Positions 1 through 9,051 of a DNA stretch of 64,000 nt are shown here, one piece after another; position 1 is the stretch's first letter, and every line of letters starts with the position of its first letter. The notes below the pieces were generated by a model that had not been told where the DNA came from, did not search any database, and was given only the letters and a program-made list of their open reading frames with translations. Origin of the DNA: Eutrigla gurnardus (lineage: Eukaryota > Chordata > Actinopteri > Perciformes > Triglidae); assembly GCA_963514095.1 (NCBI GenBank), contig OY741287.1, forward strand, positions 11,552,944 to 11,616,943. The letters run 5' to 3'. The translations under genes were made by a program, and so were the position numbers.

Positions 1-2013
1 CCAGTCCTGCCAGAGAAGTTAACAACTGGGCCTCCAGAAACGACACCTCCCCCAACAGCCCCACCTCCCTACACCCACCAAAGATTTATGCCTGCACAGA
101 CCACAGACACAGCAGTACAAGCACCAGTACTAACATTAGCCGGCGTGGAAGTCCTCGTACAAGACCAAGACAGAGAGGAAATGAAGAGAGAAGTGGAAAG
201 ACTGCAACAGCGAATAACGGCACTGGAGCCCCCTGGAGGATCAAGGAGTCAAGGCAGTTCAGAAAAGACCTGGTCAGAAAGTGAACCAGAAGGACCTCTC
301 ACAAAAAATCCCTCGAAGCCACCTAGTGGTGGAAGCCATATCGACCCAAGGAAGGAGGGGTCAACCAGAGTAAAGTCACCTGCCAGCAGTATTGGCGGCC
401 AGAAAGAGGAAGAGGAACGGGGAGCGGCTGGAGGATACAACCCTAAATCAGCGGCATGTGGATACGATCGGGACTTCATGAGAGATAACGAGGACCACTT
501 TGGCCTCCCCACAGGAGGGGTAGACATATCTCAATTGACTGATCTAAGCAACATGGCCGCTCCAAGTCCAAAAGCCCCGCCAAGGAGCCCAAGCCCCACC
601 AGAGGACAAACAGAGGATGAGCGCCTGGACAAAGCGATTGCAGACCTAAGAGACAGGCTGCTTCTGCCACCAGAAAAGACACACCTGCAACTGAAGGGCA
701 CGTTTTATGGGGAAACCACTAGGATTCCACGACCACCCGCGGGGGCACCCTCATCAGTAGGAATGCAACTAAGGTCAGGAGTGGTGCTGCCTCCACAACC
801 TTCCAGCTCCAGGAGAAGCAGATGTTACAACACACCAGGGCCCCTAATGAGTCCGTTGGAGGAAAGCTTGGGAACGGAGCTTCTTCTCCCATTGAGACCG
901 GTACCAGGAGGAGGAGGACACGTCCAATACACACCGTTCACGTTCGGTGATCTGGACATGCTGAACTCCAGGCTGCCCAACCTTCACTCAGGGTCCACAC
1001 CGTGGATGGAGGCGTTCCTGACGCAGACCGCTGGGAACGTCATGGCATTGGGAGACATGAGGGCGATCCTGGGAAGAGCCACAGACACAGTCACAGCAAA
1101 TACCATATTGGAACAATGCGGACAACCGGACACGGCTCCATCAACAGTTCCATTTGGGGTATTTGCCACCATCTTCTGGACGGTACTGAGACAGCATTAC
1201 CCAACCCCAGTGGATCGATCAGTGGTGGACACACTGAAGCATGAAGAGAGTGAATCCCCGGACAGTTATATGTCACGAGCAAAGAGAGAATGGCAAAAAG
1301 CTTTCGGAGAACCACACGACAGCACCGAGACCACACTCTCCCTGTGGAGGGCAACAGTGATCAAAGGTTTGCCAGAAGGGGCAAGAAAAAACCTGGAAAA
1401 TGTAGTAGGTTTGGGAGAAATGGACGGCCCCATGTGGTGCTCACAGATACGACATTACCTGACAAAACATCAGAAAGGAGAGCAAGGACAGAAAGATGAG
1501 ATACAAGGACTAAAAAAGAAGATCTTGAAGAAACAACTAGCAGAATTGGAAGAAAAAGAGAAGGCAAGAAAGGCGAAACAAATGCCGGCTGTGACGCCTC
1601 CCGCACCGGAAGCACCAGCCACTCAGTTGTACCAACAACCACAGCAGCCATGGCCCCCTCAGATGCAGCAGCAAGGCTATCAAAGGGGAGGAGGATTCCG
1701 AGGGGGAAGGGGTCGCGCCCAAGGGCCCGCCTTCTATTGCTACAACTGCGGCAAACCTGGACATTATGCGAGAGATTGCCGGTCAGGAGTTCAACAACCA
1801 GGAAACTACGCAGGGCCACCACAAGGAAGAGGAGGACCTGGTCCCTATAGGGGAAGAGGAAGAGGGGGACCGCCACCGTACGGGCCACAACCCACCCCAC
1901 CGTACGGGCTACAACCCACCCCACCGACACCGGGGGCTGAGCCGCCCCAGCATCAGGCATATACTGGGGACTGGTACCAGGGACCGGGGAGCCAGTATCA
2001 AGGCCCTTACTGA
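1..2013 (+). CDS. gag: ERV1 Gag polyprotein, 5' partial
   Basis: Gag forms the virus particle shell and packages RNA. The frame is open from base 1 through the first in-window Met codon at 88, so that Met is probably internal and the true start lies upstream. A PPPY late-domain motif is at 61-72 and a second PPPY lies near 1870 in a proline-rich tail with a duplicated PYGxQPTP unit. A capsid-like segment (about 930-1450) contains KHEESESPDSYMSRAKREW, similar to the major homology region. A charged coiled-coil stretch precedes the nucleocapsid finger CYNCGKPGHYARDC at 1738-1779, followed by RGG-type repeats. The frame ends at UGA 2011-2013, directly in frame with pol. Confidence 0.93.
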   Translation, partial: PVLPEKLTTGPPETTPPPTAPPPYTHQRFMPAQTTDTAVQAPVLTLAGVEVLVQDQDREEMKREVERLQQRITALEPPGGSRSQGSSEKTWSESEPEGPLTKNPSKPPSGGSHIDPRKEGSTRVKSPASSIGGQKEEEERGAAGGYNPKSAACGYDRDFMRDNEDHFGLPTGGVDISQLTDLSNMAAPSPKAPPRSPSPTRGQTEDERLDKAIADLRDRLLLPPEKTHLQLKGTFYGETTRIPRPPAGAPSSVGMQLRSGVVLPPQPSSSRRSRCYNTPGPLMSPLEESLGTELLLPLRPVPGGGGHVQYTPFTFGDLDMLNSRLPNLHSGSTPWMEAFLTQTAGNVMALGDMRAILGRATDTVTANTILEQCGQPDTAPSTVPFGVFATIFWTVLRQHYPTPVDRSVVDTLKHEESESPDSYMSRAKREWQKAFGEPHDSTETTLSLWRATVIKGLPEGARKNLENVVGLGEMDGPMWCSQIRHYLTKHQKGEQGQKDEIQGLKKKILKKQLAELEEKEKARKAKQMPAVTPPAPEAPATQLYQQPQQPWPPQMQQQGYQRGGGFRGGRGRAQGPAFYCYNCGKPGHYARDCRSGVQQPGNYAGPPQGRGGPGPYRGRGRGGPPPYGPQPTPPYGLQPTPPTPGAEPPQHQAYTGDWYQGPGSQYQGPY

Positions 2014-5000
2014 CACGCCCCTCCATCAGGACAAGAATCGGTGCACTTCGGACTAACCACAGAGCCTCTCCTGACACTCAATGTTAATGGGCGGCCACAC
2101 ACCATGCTGGCTGATTCCGGAGCCACCTATTCTTGTCTAACAACACCGCAACAACCTTCGAATGTAACCCAATCGGTGGTGGGCGTGACGGGTTTACCAC
2201 AAATACAGTATTTTTCAGAACCACTCTCGGTGGAATATCAGGGACACCAAATCTCACATTCCTTCTTGTTGGCACCACAGTGCCCGGTAAATCTTTTGGG
2301 AAGAGACCTAATGTGCAAAATGAGACTAACAATTTATATGAACAATGACGGAGTACATGTAACAACCAGCCCGCCACCATCGACACCCAAAAACCCAGTG
2401 AGACTCATGATGCTTGCACCTGAAGCAAATGAACCCCTCATGGCGGATCAAGAGGTGTTTTGGCTACGCCTCCTGGAAAATGGCCCAAGGACCCCACAGA
2501 TACAGTACCAATTCAACCTTTTGAAGTCACGCATATTCGCCCTGCACCCATACAAAACGCCGCTGGATCACATACACTGCACCATGGATGTGGAGTCAGA
2601 TCCGGATAGGCCCTATACCGAAGACTGGGACGAAAACATGGCTCATCTACACCCTCCCATTGTATGCAGCCATATCTACTGCGGGAGAGAGGGAGTCGCG
2701 GCCAGGGTGCTTCTGGATTCGTGGCTATTGCCTTGGTATCGCCTGGGCCCCTCAGCTGCTCCACATGTAACCCTGGCCGTAGGATTCGGACAGGAATCGC
2801 GGAGCCTGGGACCCATGGTCAGGAGGGCAACCACCCTCACATGGGAACAAACAGCACAACCCGATATGCTGAAGGCTAAAGAAGAAGATATGTGGTGCTT
2901 CACGAGCCCCCATACCACGGATGTCTCCCTCCCAGAACACATACCACTGCCAAGACAACATGGACTCCCATGTACGGATCACCCAGGAGCCGCAGCGGTT
3001 TTGAATGCGGTGAACTCACGATTTTGGACTATAACCCCCCATGACGTAGGAGCCCTGGAAACACAACCAGTGATTGTCACCCTGAAAGACCCAGATGCAC
3101 CTCCTATTTATCGACGGCAGTATCCCCTAACCCAAGATCAAATGAAGGGAATTGCCCCCACGATACAGGGCCTTCTGGACGTCGGGGTAATATACGAGTG
3201 CCACTCCCCATGGAATACTCCCATATTACCGGTACAGAAAGCAGGGGGAAAGGGCTGGAGAATGGTACAAGATTTCCGCCCTATAAATGATGCAACGACT
3301 CCAGATGTTCATCCAGTACCAGACCCACACGTAGCACTCACGAGTTTAAGCCCAGCATTTCGATACTTCACTGTCATAGATTTGGCAAACGCTTTCTTCA
3401 GTGTTCCACTGGCACAAACATCACAAGCCATGTTTGCTTTCACGTTTGGGGGCAAACAGTACACCTACAATCGGTTGCCACAGGGGTTCAGGGACTCGCC
3501 AGGTCTCTTTAATCAGGTACTAAAAGCACACCTACTAGAACTCCAATGGCCACCAGGGGTTGTGCTCATCCAATATGTAGATGATCTTCTCTTGGCAGCA
3601 GAAACATCTACCCTCTGCCTGGAGGCCACTGCCCTACTGTTCTCAGTTCTGCACAAAAAGGGCTACAAAGTCAAGAGAGAAAAAGTGCAGCTATGCAGAG
3701 AAGAAGTCCTATTCCTAGGCCGACAAATCTCGGCATCAGGATTGGGAGTATCTACGGCCCACAGGGAATCAATCCTACACCATCCAAAGCCCACCACGGT
3801 GGCAGATATGCTGTCATTTCTGGGACTAACGGGCTACAGCCGATCCCACATACCTGATTACTCCAATCGGACACAACCTTTGCGGACAATGATCAACGAG
3901 GTAGGGGCTCGAAACCTCACAGAACGACTACCCTGGACTTCTGAAGCTGAACAAGCATTCACTGACATGAAACAAGTACTCTCCCAAGCTGCTGCACTCA
4001 CCTCACCGGACTACACAGAAGTGTTCCATTTGGATGTTTCTGAACAAAATGCATTTTTAAATGCTGTTTTGTATCAGAAAAAAGGGGGAGAGAGGAATGT
4101 GTTGATATACTACTCTTCAAAACTCGACGCAGTGGAAACCGGACAGTCAATGTGCGCCAGATATGTTGCAGCGGTAGCAAAAGCTCTCCAAAAAACAGCA
4201 CATGTAGTGATGTGTCACCCATTACAGGTCCACACTGAACATGGAGTTGCAGCGTTTTTGGCAAGTAAGGAGTTTACTTTCAGCATGGCCAGAAAAACCA
4301 AGATTCAAAGAGAATGCACCAGGCCACATATAACCTTTGTCGCAGCCGAAAGGAACATGGCTGGAAACTTTGGGAAAGGAACCCCACATTCATGTGAAGA
4401 ACTTGCGGTCAAGGAAAGTAAGCTCAGACAAGACCTGAAAAATGACATAGATCCCAAAGCAGAACTCTGGCTCTACACTGACGGATGCTGCTACCGAGGA
4501 GAAAACGGACTGAACCAGGCATCATATGCAGTGGTTCAGCAACACTCCAATGGAAGACATGAGACGCTCAAAGCAGAAGTAATACCACAACCCGCTTCAG
4601 CGCAAATGGCAGAAGTCAAGGCGCTCACCGAAGCCTTGAAACTGGCCAAAGGAAAGACGGTGAACATCTTTACAGATTCTGCTTACGCACATGGGGCGGC
4701 ACAAGTAGATGCACCCATGTGGCAACGGAGGGGATTTGTAACATCCAGCAACGCCCCAATCAAACACCAAAGAGAAATACAAGAGCTGGTGGAAGCAATC
4801 ACCCTACCAAGAGGAGTATCCATAATGAAGTGCAAAGGACATGAGAAAACAGGCACCAGGATCAGTCAAGGAAACGAGGCTGCAGATCAGGCGGCCAAAA
4901 AGGCAGGAGGATATCAGCCAAAGCAAATGATACTTAAGCTGACGCCCCCCCAACCTAAACTCACCGAAGAAGACCTAAAAAAGATACAAGAACAAGCAGG

Positions 5001-6162
5001 CCCGTACGAATGGTCGACATGGACACAAAAGGGGGCCACAAAGAAAGAAGGTCTCTGGAGATCACATGATGGAAGGATAGTGGCACCAGCAAAATTAGTA
5101 GCGACCCTACTAAAAGAAGCCCATGGACCAACCCATGAAGGACAAAGACAAACACTGTTGAACATTTCAGCACTCTGGTGGCACCCACACCTAGACAGCA
5201 TGGCAAAACTATACTGCGAAGAATGCGTCGTCTGTGGAAACCACAACCCAAGAAAACCATTCAAAACGCCCATGGGATCCTACCCCGTACCTCTCGCACC
5301 ATTCCAAGATATTAGTATAGATTATACAGATATGGGACAGGAGAACGTAGTACAGGGAAAGAGGTACATCTTGGTAATGGTAGACAGATTTTCAAGATGG
5401 GTAGAAGCAATCCCCACAAATAGAGAAGACGGGAAGACAGTAATAAAGTGGTTGCAAACAGAGCTAATACCCAGATATGGGGTACCGAAACGTATCAGAT
5501 CAGACAACGGGACACATTTTAATAATCAGATGCTGAGTGAAGTGGAGGCATTCCTGGGGATTGCACACAGTTTTGGTTCGGTCTACCATCCACAGTCCCA
5601 GGGACTGGTGGAACGCGCGAATCAAACATTGAAGGCTAAAATAGCCAAGGTATGTGCGGGCAGTAAGATGACATGGTTGGAGGCCCTCCCTTTGGCTCTC
5701 ATGGCCATGAGAACCTCAAAAGGGGGAGGCACGCACCTGTCGCCCCATGAGTTGTTGACGGGAAGGCCAATGCCTGGCCCGCCACGTGATGGAGGACATA
5801 TACCTCCTTTAGATGTGTGTCAGATAGAGAAATCCGACTACATGAGAGAACTAATATCTCTTGTCTCAGCCCTCTCAATACAGGTGCAGAAGGCACAGGA
5901 GAAGGATCCCGAAGAGCAGGGGACGATAGTCAAAGTAGGAGACTGGGTCAGGGTCAAGGTTCACAAAAGAAAGTGGACAGACCCCAGGTGGACTGGTCCG
6001 TACGAAGTGAAGGAGGTTACTTCACACTCGGTCCAGGTCAAGGGAAAAGCAGGAGCTCCCTGGCACCACCTGACACATTGTGCCCCAGCATCACCACCTA
6101 CTCGCTCACTCCAGGAAGTGAGAACAGATTTGGCCCAAAATGACGACTCCGAGGAGTTTTAG
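2014..6162 (+). CDS. pol: ERV1 Pro-Pol (protease, reverse transcriptase, RNase H, integrase), read through from Gag
   Basis: There is no convincing own start: the frame continues from gag after UGA 2011-2013, so it is expected as a Gag-Pro-Pol read-through product. Domains in order: aspartic protease with DSGA at 2113-2124; an unusual spacer of roughly 250 codons (about 2400-3050) with HCT at 2575-2583 and HVT at 2764-2772; reverse transcriptase with LPQGF and YVDD at 3574-3585; RNase H with YTDG (Asp 4480-4482); integrase with an HHCC zinc module (His 5122 and 5134, Cys 5224 and 5233, with a further Cys at 5215) and catalytic Asp 5320, Asp 5503, Glu 5611 (DX35E spacing). A GPYEV motif in the C-terminal integrase domain fits the gamma-type GPY module. 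No stop or frameshift was found. The end overlaps env by 23 nt. Confidence 0.95.
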   Translation, partial: HAPPSGQESVHFGLTTEPLLTLNVNGRPHTMLADSGATYSCLTTPQQPSNVTQSVVGVTGLPQIQYFSEPLSVEYQGHQISHSFLLAPQCPVNLLGRDLMCKMRLTIYMNNDGVHVTTSPPPSTPKNPVRLMMLAPEANEPLMADQEVFWLRLLENGPRTPQIQYQFNLLKSRIFALHPYKTPLDHIHCTMDVESDPDRPYTEDWDENMAHLHPPIVCSHIYCGREGVAARVLLDSWLLPWYRLGPSAAPHVTLAVGFGQESRSLGPMVRRATTLTWEQTAQPDMLKAKEEDMWCFTSPHTTDVSLPEHIPLPRQHGLPCTDHPGAAAVLNAVNSRFWTITPHDVGALETQPVIVTLKDPDAPPIYRRQYPLTQDQMKGIAPTIQGLLDVGVIYECHSPWNTPILPVQKAGGKGWRMVQDFRPINDATTPDVHPVPDPHVALTSLSPAFRYFTVIDLANAFFSVPLAQTSQAMFAFTFGGKQYTYNRLPQGFRDSPGLFNQVLKAHLLELQWPPGVVLIQYVDDLLLAAETSTLCLEATALLFSVLHKKGYKVKREKVQLCREEVLFLGRQISASGLGVSTAHRESILHHPKPTTVADMLSFLGLTGYSRSHIPDYSNRTQPLRTMINEVGARNLTERLPWTSEAEQAFTDMKQVLSQAAALTSPDYTEVFHLDVSEQNAFLNAVLYQKKGGERNVLIYYSSKLDAVETGQSMCARYVAAVAKALQKTAHVVMCHPLQVHTEHGVAAFLASKEFTFSMARKTKIQRECTRPHITFVAAERNMAGNFGKGTPHSCEELAVKESKLRQDLKNDIDPKAELWLYTDGCCYRGENGLNQASYAVVQQHSNGRHETLKAEVIPQPASAQMAEVKALTEALKLAKGKTVNIFTDSAYAHGAAQVDAPMWQRRGFVTSSNAPIKHQREIQELVEAITLPRGVSIMKCKGHEKTGTRISQGNEAADQAAKKAGGYQPKQMILKLTPPQPKLTEEDLKKIQEQAGPYEWSTWTQKGATKKEGLWRSHDGRIVAPAKLVATLLKEAHGPTHEGQRQTLLNISALWWHPHLDSMAKLYCEECVVCGNHNPRKPFKTPMGSYPVPLAPFQDISIDYTDMGQENVVQGKRYILVMVDRFSRWVEAIPTNREDGKTVIKWLQTELIPRYGVPKRIRSDNGTHFNNQMLSEVEAFLGIAHSFGSVYHPQSQGLVERANQTLKAKIAKVCAGSKMTWLEALPLALMAMRTSKGGGTHLSPHELLTGRPMPGPPRDGGHIPPLDVCQIEKSDYMRELISLVSALSIQVQKAQEKDPEEQGTIVKVGDWVRVKVHKRKWTDPRWTGPYEVKEVTSHSVQVKGKAGAPWHHLTHCAPASPPTRSLQEVRTDLAQNDDSEEF
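2400..2900 (+). other. Inter-domain segment of ERV1 Pol with two HxT motifs (2H-phosphoesterase-like candidate)
   Basis: Between the protease (ending around LGRDLMCK) and the RT there is a segment not usual in mammalian gammaretroviruses. It contains HIHCTMDV with HxT at 2575-2583 and APHVTLAVGF with HxT at 2764-2772, 63 residues apart. A hydrophobic strand (VAARVLL) lies just before the second. 2H phosphoesterases have two H-x-T/S motifs, the second often written PHxTLA. The decayed ERV2 pol has an alignable segment (24540-24780) with GIALDV followed by VPHIAVA and LGxMV. The fold assignment is inference from motifs only. Confidence 0.4.
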
Positions 6163-8293
6163 GAGACTCTCCGGAGATCCGTCTGTTGCATCGGAGGAAA
6201 GACGGAGGTGGAGATATGCAGACTATCTCCCATGGGGGAAAACGATGTGCACCGTGATCATGGGTGTAACCGGGGTGGCGGTAATACTCCTTCTACTAGG
6301 ACTCGAACTAATAAACAAAGAGCGAGACAATTCCACCAACATTTACCTAACACGTCCCAAAAGGGAACAAACGAAAACTTTCCAGATCCCCGAAGTCGCG
6401 TGCGGTGCTAAAATAGTTTTAAATTATACTGCCGGGGATACCACAATGTTCACATTCGACCTGTGCTCCGTGATAGACTGCGGGGAATCCCAAGCAAGTT
6501 GGCGGGGCTACGATGTCTATCTGTGTAATAGTCCACGAATAGTGGAGAGCTGCGAGGCCACTGGGAATGCTTACCAACATGGGTTTGGGTTCTCGGTGGA
6601 TTCACAGCCATTTTGTCCCGATTGGTATCAAGTAACAAAGTACACTGGGACCTGGTCCGGTTTTACCAGACACACACACAGCGAGTTTTGGGACCACATT
6701 TCGTTCCAAAGAGATTTCAGTCCAACCGGCAATCCGCTCACTCTCTCTATCAATAACATTAAGGCAAGCTCCACGGGAAAAAATCGCATATGGATCGCAT
6801 TAGGAGTAGACGTCACCGGAAAATACCAGATACGAGGAATACAAGTAAACATATACCCGCCCAAATACGCCCCCACTAGTAAAGGTAGTGCAACGAATAC
6901 GACCACAGCTAATTCCACTGCCCTAAAGCCGCCCACTACCAGTCCGATAGTGATGACCCAGGATTACACAGAATTAACTCCTTTAGACGTCGTAAAAATG
7001 GCTACAGGCTTCGGAGAAAGTAACATTTGGTTAAGGTGGATTACGGATAATGCTAAGCGCCAGAACATGACGGGATGTGTAGCATGCGCGGCTGCGCGTC
7101 CTGCCATGTTCGTCGAACCTGCCCCCTTATATCCAGACAAAGACAAAGTAGGTTATGAATGTATGATGAACTTAACCAGAAAAGCCACACCCTCAGGATG
7201 CCAATCCCTGGCATCAGTCTTCCCACCCATTGATAATAAAACTAGGGCCGGCTATTTTACCGCCATAAAAGGAAAAGATCCCAGGTATCAGTGTTTCAAC
7301 TTCGCCAGCAGCAAACCAAAAGTCAATGTAGGAAACATTCCCTCAGATTGGTGTAATAGGACAACATCTGGGGATGTGATAGGACCATGGGCCCGAGCGG
7401 GACTGTTTTACTATTGTGGAGGGTTGCGTCTCTATTCTCGAGTAGAGGCCGACACCACCATAGGCACCTGCGCCATGGTCAGACTAGGGATGCCCCTTAC
7501 GTTAATAGGCAGTCGAGTGATAAAAAACCCCTCAGGACCTAACGCCCTCGTCCAGCGAAGAAGAAGACATATACTTGCTAAAAGGGACACAAGCTTGCAA
7601 GACCCATTTGGAGGGACCACATACGTGGACGCCATAGGTATCCCTCGAGGCGTGCCAGACGAGTATAAATTGGCCAATCAAGTAGGGGCAGGGTTCGAAT
7701 CAATCTTTCTCTGGATACTCCCCAATAAAAACGTAGACCGCATTAACTATATCCACTATAATATTTTGCGCCTCGCTAATGCCACTAGGGATGCAGTGGA
7801 AGGGCTGGCGGAGCAGCTCGCACCCACATCGATCATCGCTATGCAAAATAGAATGGCGCTAGACATGCTCCTAGCTGAAAAAGGGGGTGTCTGTGCCATG
7901 TTTGGAAAACTTTGCTGTACCATAATCCCCAATAACACGGCCCCAGATGGCTCAGTCACTCGAGCATTAGAAAACCTAAGGTCACTCTCCAAAGAAATGC
8001 ACGAAGCATCAGGGGTCGATGACCCGTTCACCAAATGGATGGAAGTAGTGTTTGGAAAATGGAAAGCGGTAATAATATCTTTAGCAGCCTCAATAGCTAT
8101 CTTCCTGGCCATACTAGTCACCTGTGGGTGCTGCTGCATTCCATGTCTGAGAACCATGGTTTCCAGGTTAGTGCAAACTGCACTGACTAAAGAAAAAGAC
8201 CCACCAAAATATATGATGCCTCTACTAGCTAATGAGGAATTTGAGGATGGGAGCCTGGACATGGAAGACGAGGAAGGAAAAGAGTACCTTTAA
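6140..8293 (+). CDS. env: ERV1 envelope glycoprotein, intact
   Basis: Env would mediate attachment and membrane fusion. The frame starts at 6140, overlapping the pol end, and encodes 717 residues without a stop. A long leader has a hydrophobic core around residues 37-58. The surface subunit has many Cys and N-glycosylation sequons and a CVAC (CXXC) motif at 7076-7087. A multibasic RRRR site near residues 473-476 is the likely furin cleavage site. The transmembrane subunit has the CX6CC motif at residues 585-593, preceded by a conserved heptad region, then a membrane span around residues 643-665 with a Cys cluster and an acidic tail. CXXC plus CX6CC is the gamma-type covalently linked SU-TM arrangement. 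Confidence 0.93.
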   Translation: MTTPRSFRRLSGDPSVASEERRRWRYADYLPWGKTMCTVIMGVTGVAVILLLLGLELINKERDNSTNIYLTRPKREQTKTFQIPEVACGAKIVLNYTAGDTTMFTFDLCSVIDCGESQASWRGYDVYLCNSPRIVESCEATGNAYQHGFGFSVDSQPFCPDWYQVTKYTGTWSGFTRHTHSEFWDHISFQRDFSPTGNPLTLSINNIKASSTGKNRIWIALGVDVTGKYQIRGIQVNIYPPKYAPTSKGSATNTTTANSTALKPPTTSPIVMTQDYTELTPLDVVKMATGFGESNIWLRWITDNAKRQNMTGCVACAAARPAMFVEPAPLYPDKDKVGYECMMNLTRKATPSGCQSLASVFPPIDNKTRAGYFTAIKGKDPRYQCFNFASSKPKVNVGNIPSDWCNRTTSGDVIGPWARAGLFYYCGGLRLYSRVEADTTIGTCAMVRLGMPLTLIGSRVIKNPSGPNALVQRRRRHILAKRDTSLQDPFGGTTYVDAIGIPRGVPDEYKLANQVGAGFESIFLWILPNKNVDRINYIHYNILRLANATRDAVEGLAEQLAPTSIIAMQNRMALDMLLAEKGGVCAMFGKLCCTIIPNNTAPDGSVTRALENLRSLSKEMHEASGVDDPFTKWMEVVFGKWKAVIISLAASIAIFLAILVTCGCCCIPCLRTMVSRLVQTALTKEKDPPKYMMPLLANEEFEDGSLDMEDEEGKEYL

Positions 8294-8301
8294 GCAAAAT
8301 G

Positions 8302-8330
8302 TTCACACCTAGTTGGTGTGAAAAGGGGGA
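8302..8330 (+). other. Hairpin plus polypurine tract of ERV1
   Basis: TTCACACC (8302-8309) and GGTGTGAA (8315-8322) form a perfect 8-bp inverted repeat with a 5-nt loop. The last two A bases are also the first bases of the polypurine tract AAAAGGGGG (8321-8329). The tract sits directly before the 3' LTR and would prime plus-strand synthesis. Confidence 0.75.
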
Positions 8331-8332
8331 TT

Positions 8333-9051
8333 TGTGGAGAAAAATGTAAATACATAAGCTAATCACACATGTTTTAAATTACTACACATAGACTCAGATG
8401 TTCAGGCTAGTGGAAAACTATTGTGAGGGTCAGAAACTGTGTCAGGGCATTCCATCTGTACGCCATACGTTGAAAACAGGAAACACAAGAGAGGATCACA
8501 TTTGGGTCACACACACACACATGACAAGCTCATGATATACATCCCGACAACATACAATGAACGGACACATTGTGTAGCTGCACCCGGAAGGAGCACATGA
8601 CAAGCTCATGATATACACCCGACAACACACAATGAACGGACACATTGTGTAGCCGCACCAGGAAGGAGCACATGACAAGCACATGATATGCATCTCGACA
8701 ACATACACACACAATACATAGATGACAGCACCCGGAGGGATGGACCGTATGAGCCAGTGTGGGTGGAGATACCCAGCGCTCCAACCAGGCCGCGGCATGC
8801 TAAAATTACGCTCCGCCTGCATCTATAGAATGAGCCAATCAGACTCATGCAGAGTCTCTTGAAATACGCTGCGCACTCTGTTGTAAAGCGCCTTTTGAGT
8901 GAATTCAACCCTATGTTGAGTTGACTACTAGGTCCGTGCACGTTTAACTGCCGGAATATGTTTTCCTGATATTTGTGCTAATAAAGCGCTGTTATTGATA
9001 CAACCCATAGACTCTCCTCCTATATTCAAGCTTACTATTTTTTTCACAACA
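8333..9051 (+). repeat. ERV1 3' LTR (719 bp)
   Basis: It starts TGTGGAGAAAA after the polypurine tract and ends TTTTCACAACA, which are imperfect inverted termini with TG...CA. The U3 part contains three tandem copies of about 75 bp (8519-8594, 8595-8669, 8670-8740), a CCAAT box near 8832 and the polyadenylation signal AATAAA at 8980-8985. Downstream of base 9051 the sequence becomes LINE coding frame. Confidence 0.88.
8519..8740 (+). promoter_or_regulatory. Triplicated U3 enhancer-like repeat in ERV1 LTR
   Basis: Three direct copies each begin ACATGACAAGC and contain CGACAACA(T/C)AC. The first two are nearly identical and the third has drifted in its second half. Tandem U3 repeats in retroviral LTRs usually act as enhancers; that role is inferred here. 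Confidence 0.7.

Larger units (their letters stand above)
1..9051 (+). mobile_element. Endogenous retrovirus ERV1, near-complete provirus (5' end outside window)
   Basis: The order gag, pro-pol, env, polypurine tract, 3' LTR is complete except for the 5' LTR, leader and gag start, which lie left of base 1. All three coding frames are open, which suggests a young insertion. Seen: an in-frame UGA between gag and pol, a CX2CX4HX4C nucleocapsid finger, YVDD reverse transcriptase, DD35E integrase, CX6CC in the transmembrane Env subunit, and an AAAAGGGGG tract before a TG...CA LTR. In-frame stop read-through plus CXXC/CX6CC Env is the gamma/epsilon-like plan. The 3' LTR abuts an L2-like LINE reading frame, so the target was a LINE. 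The target duplication cannot be checked because the left flank is missing. Confidence 0.95.
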
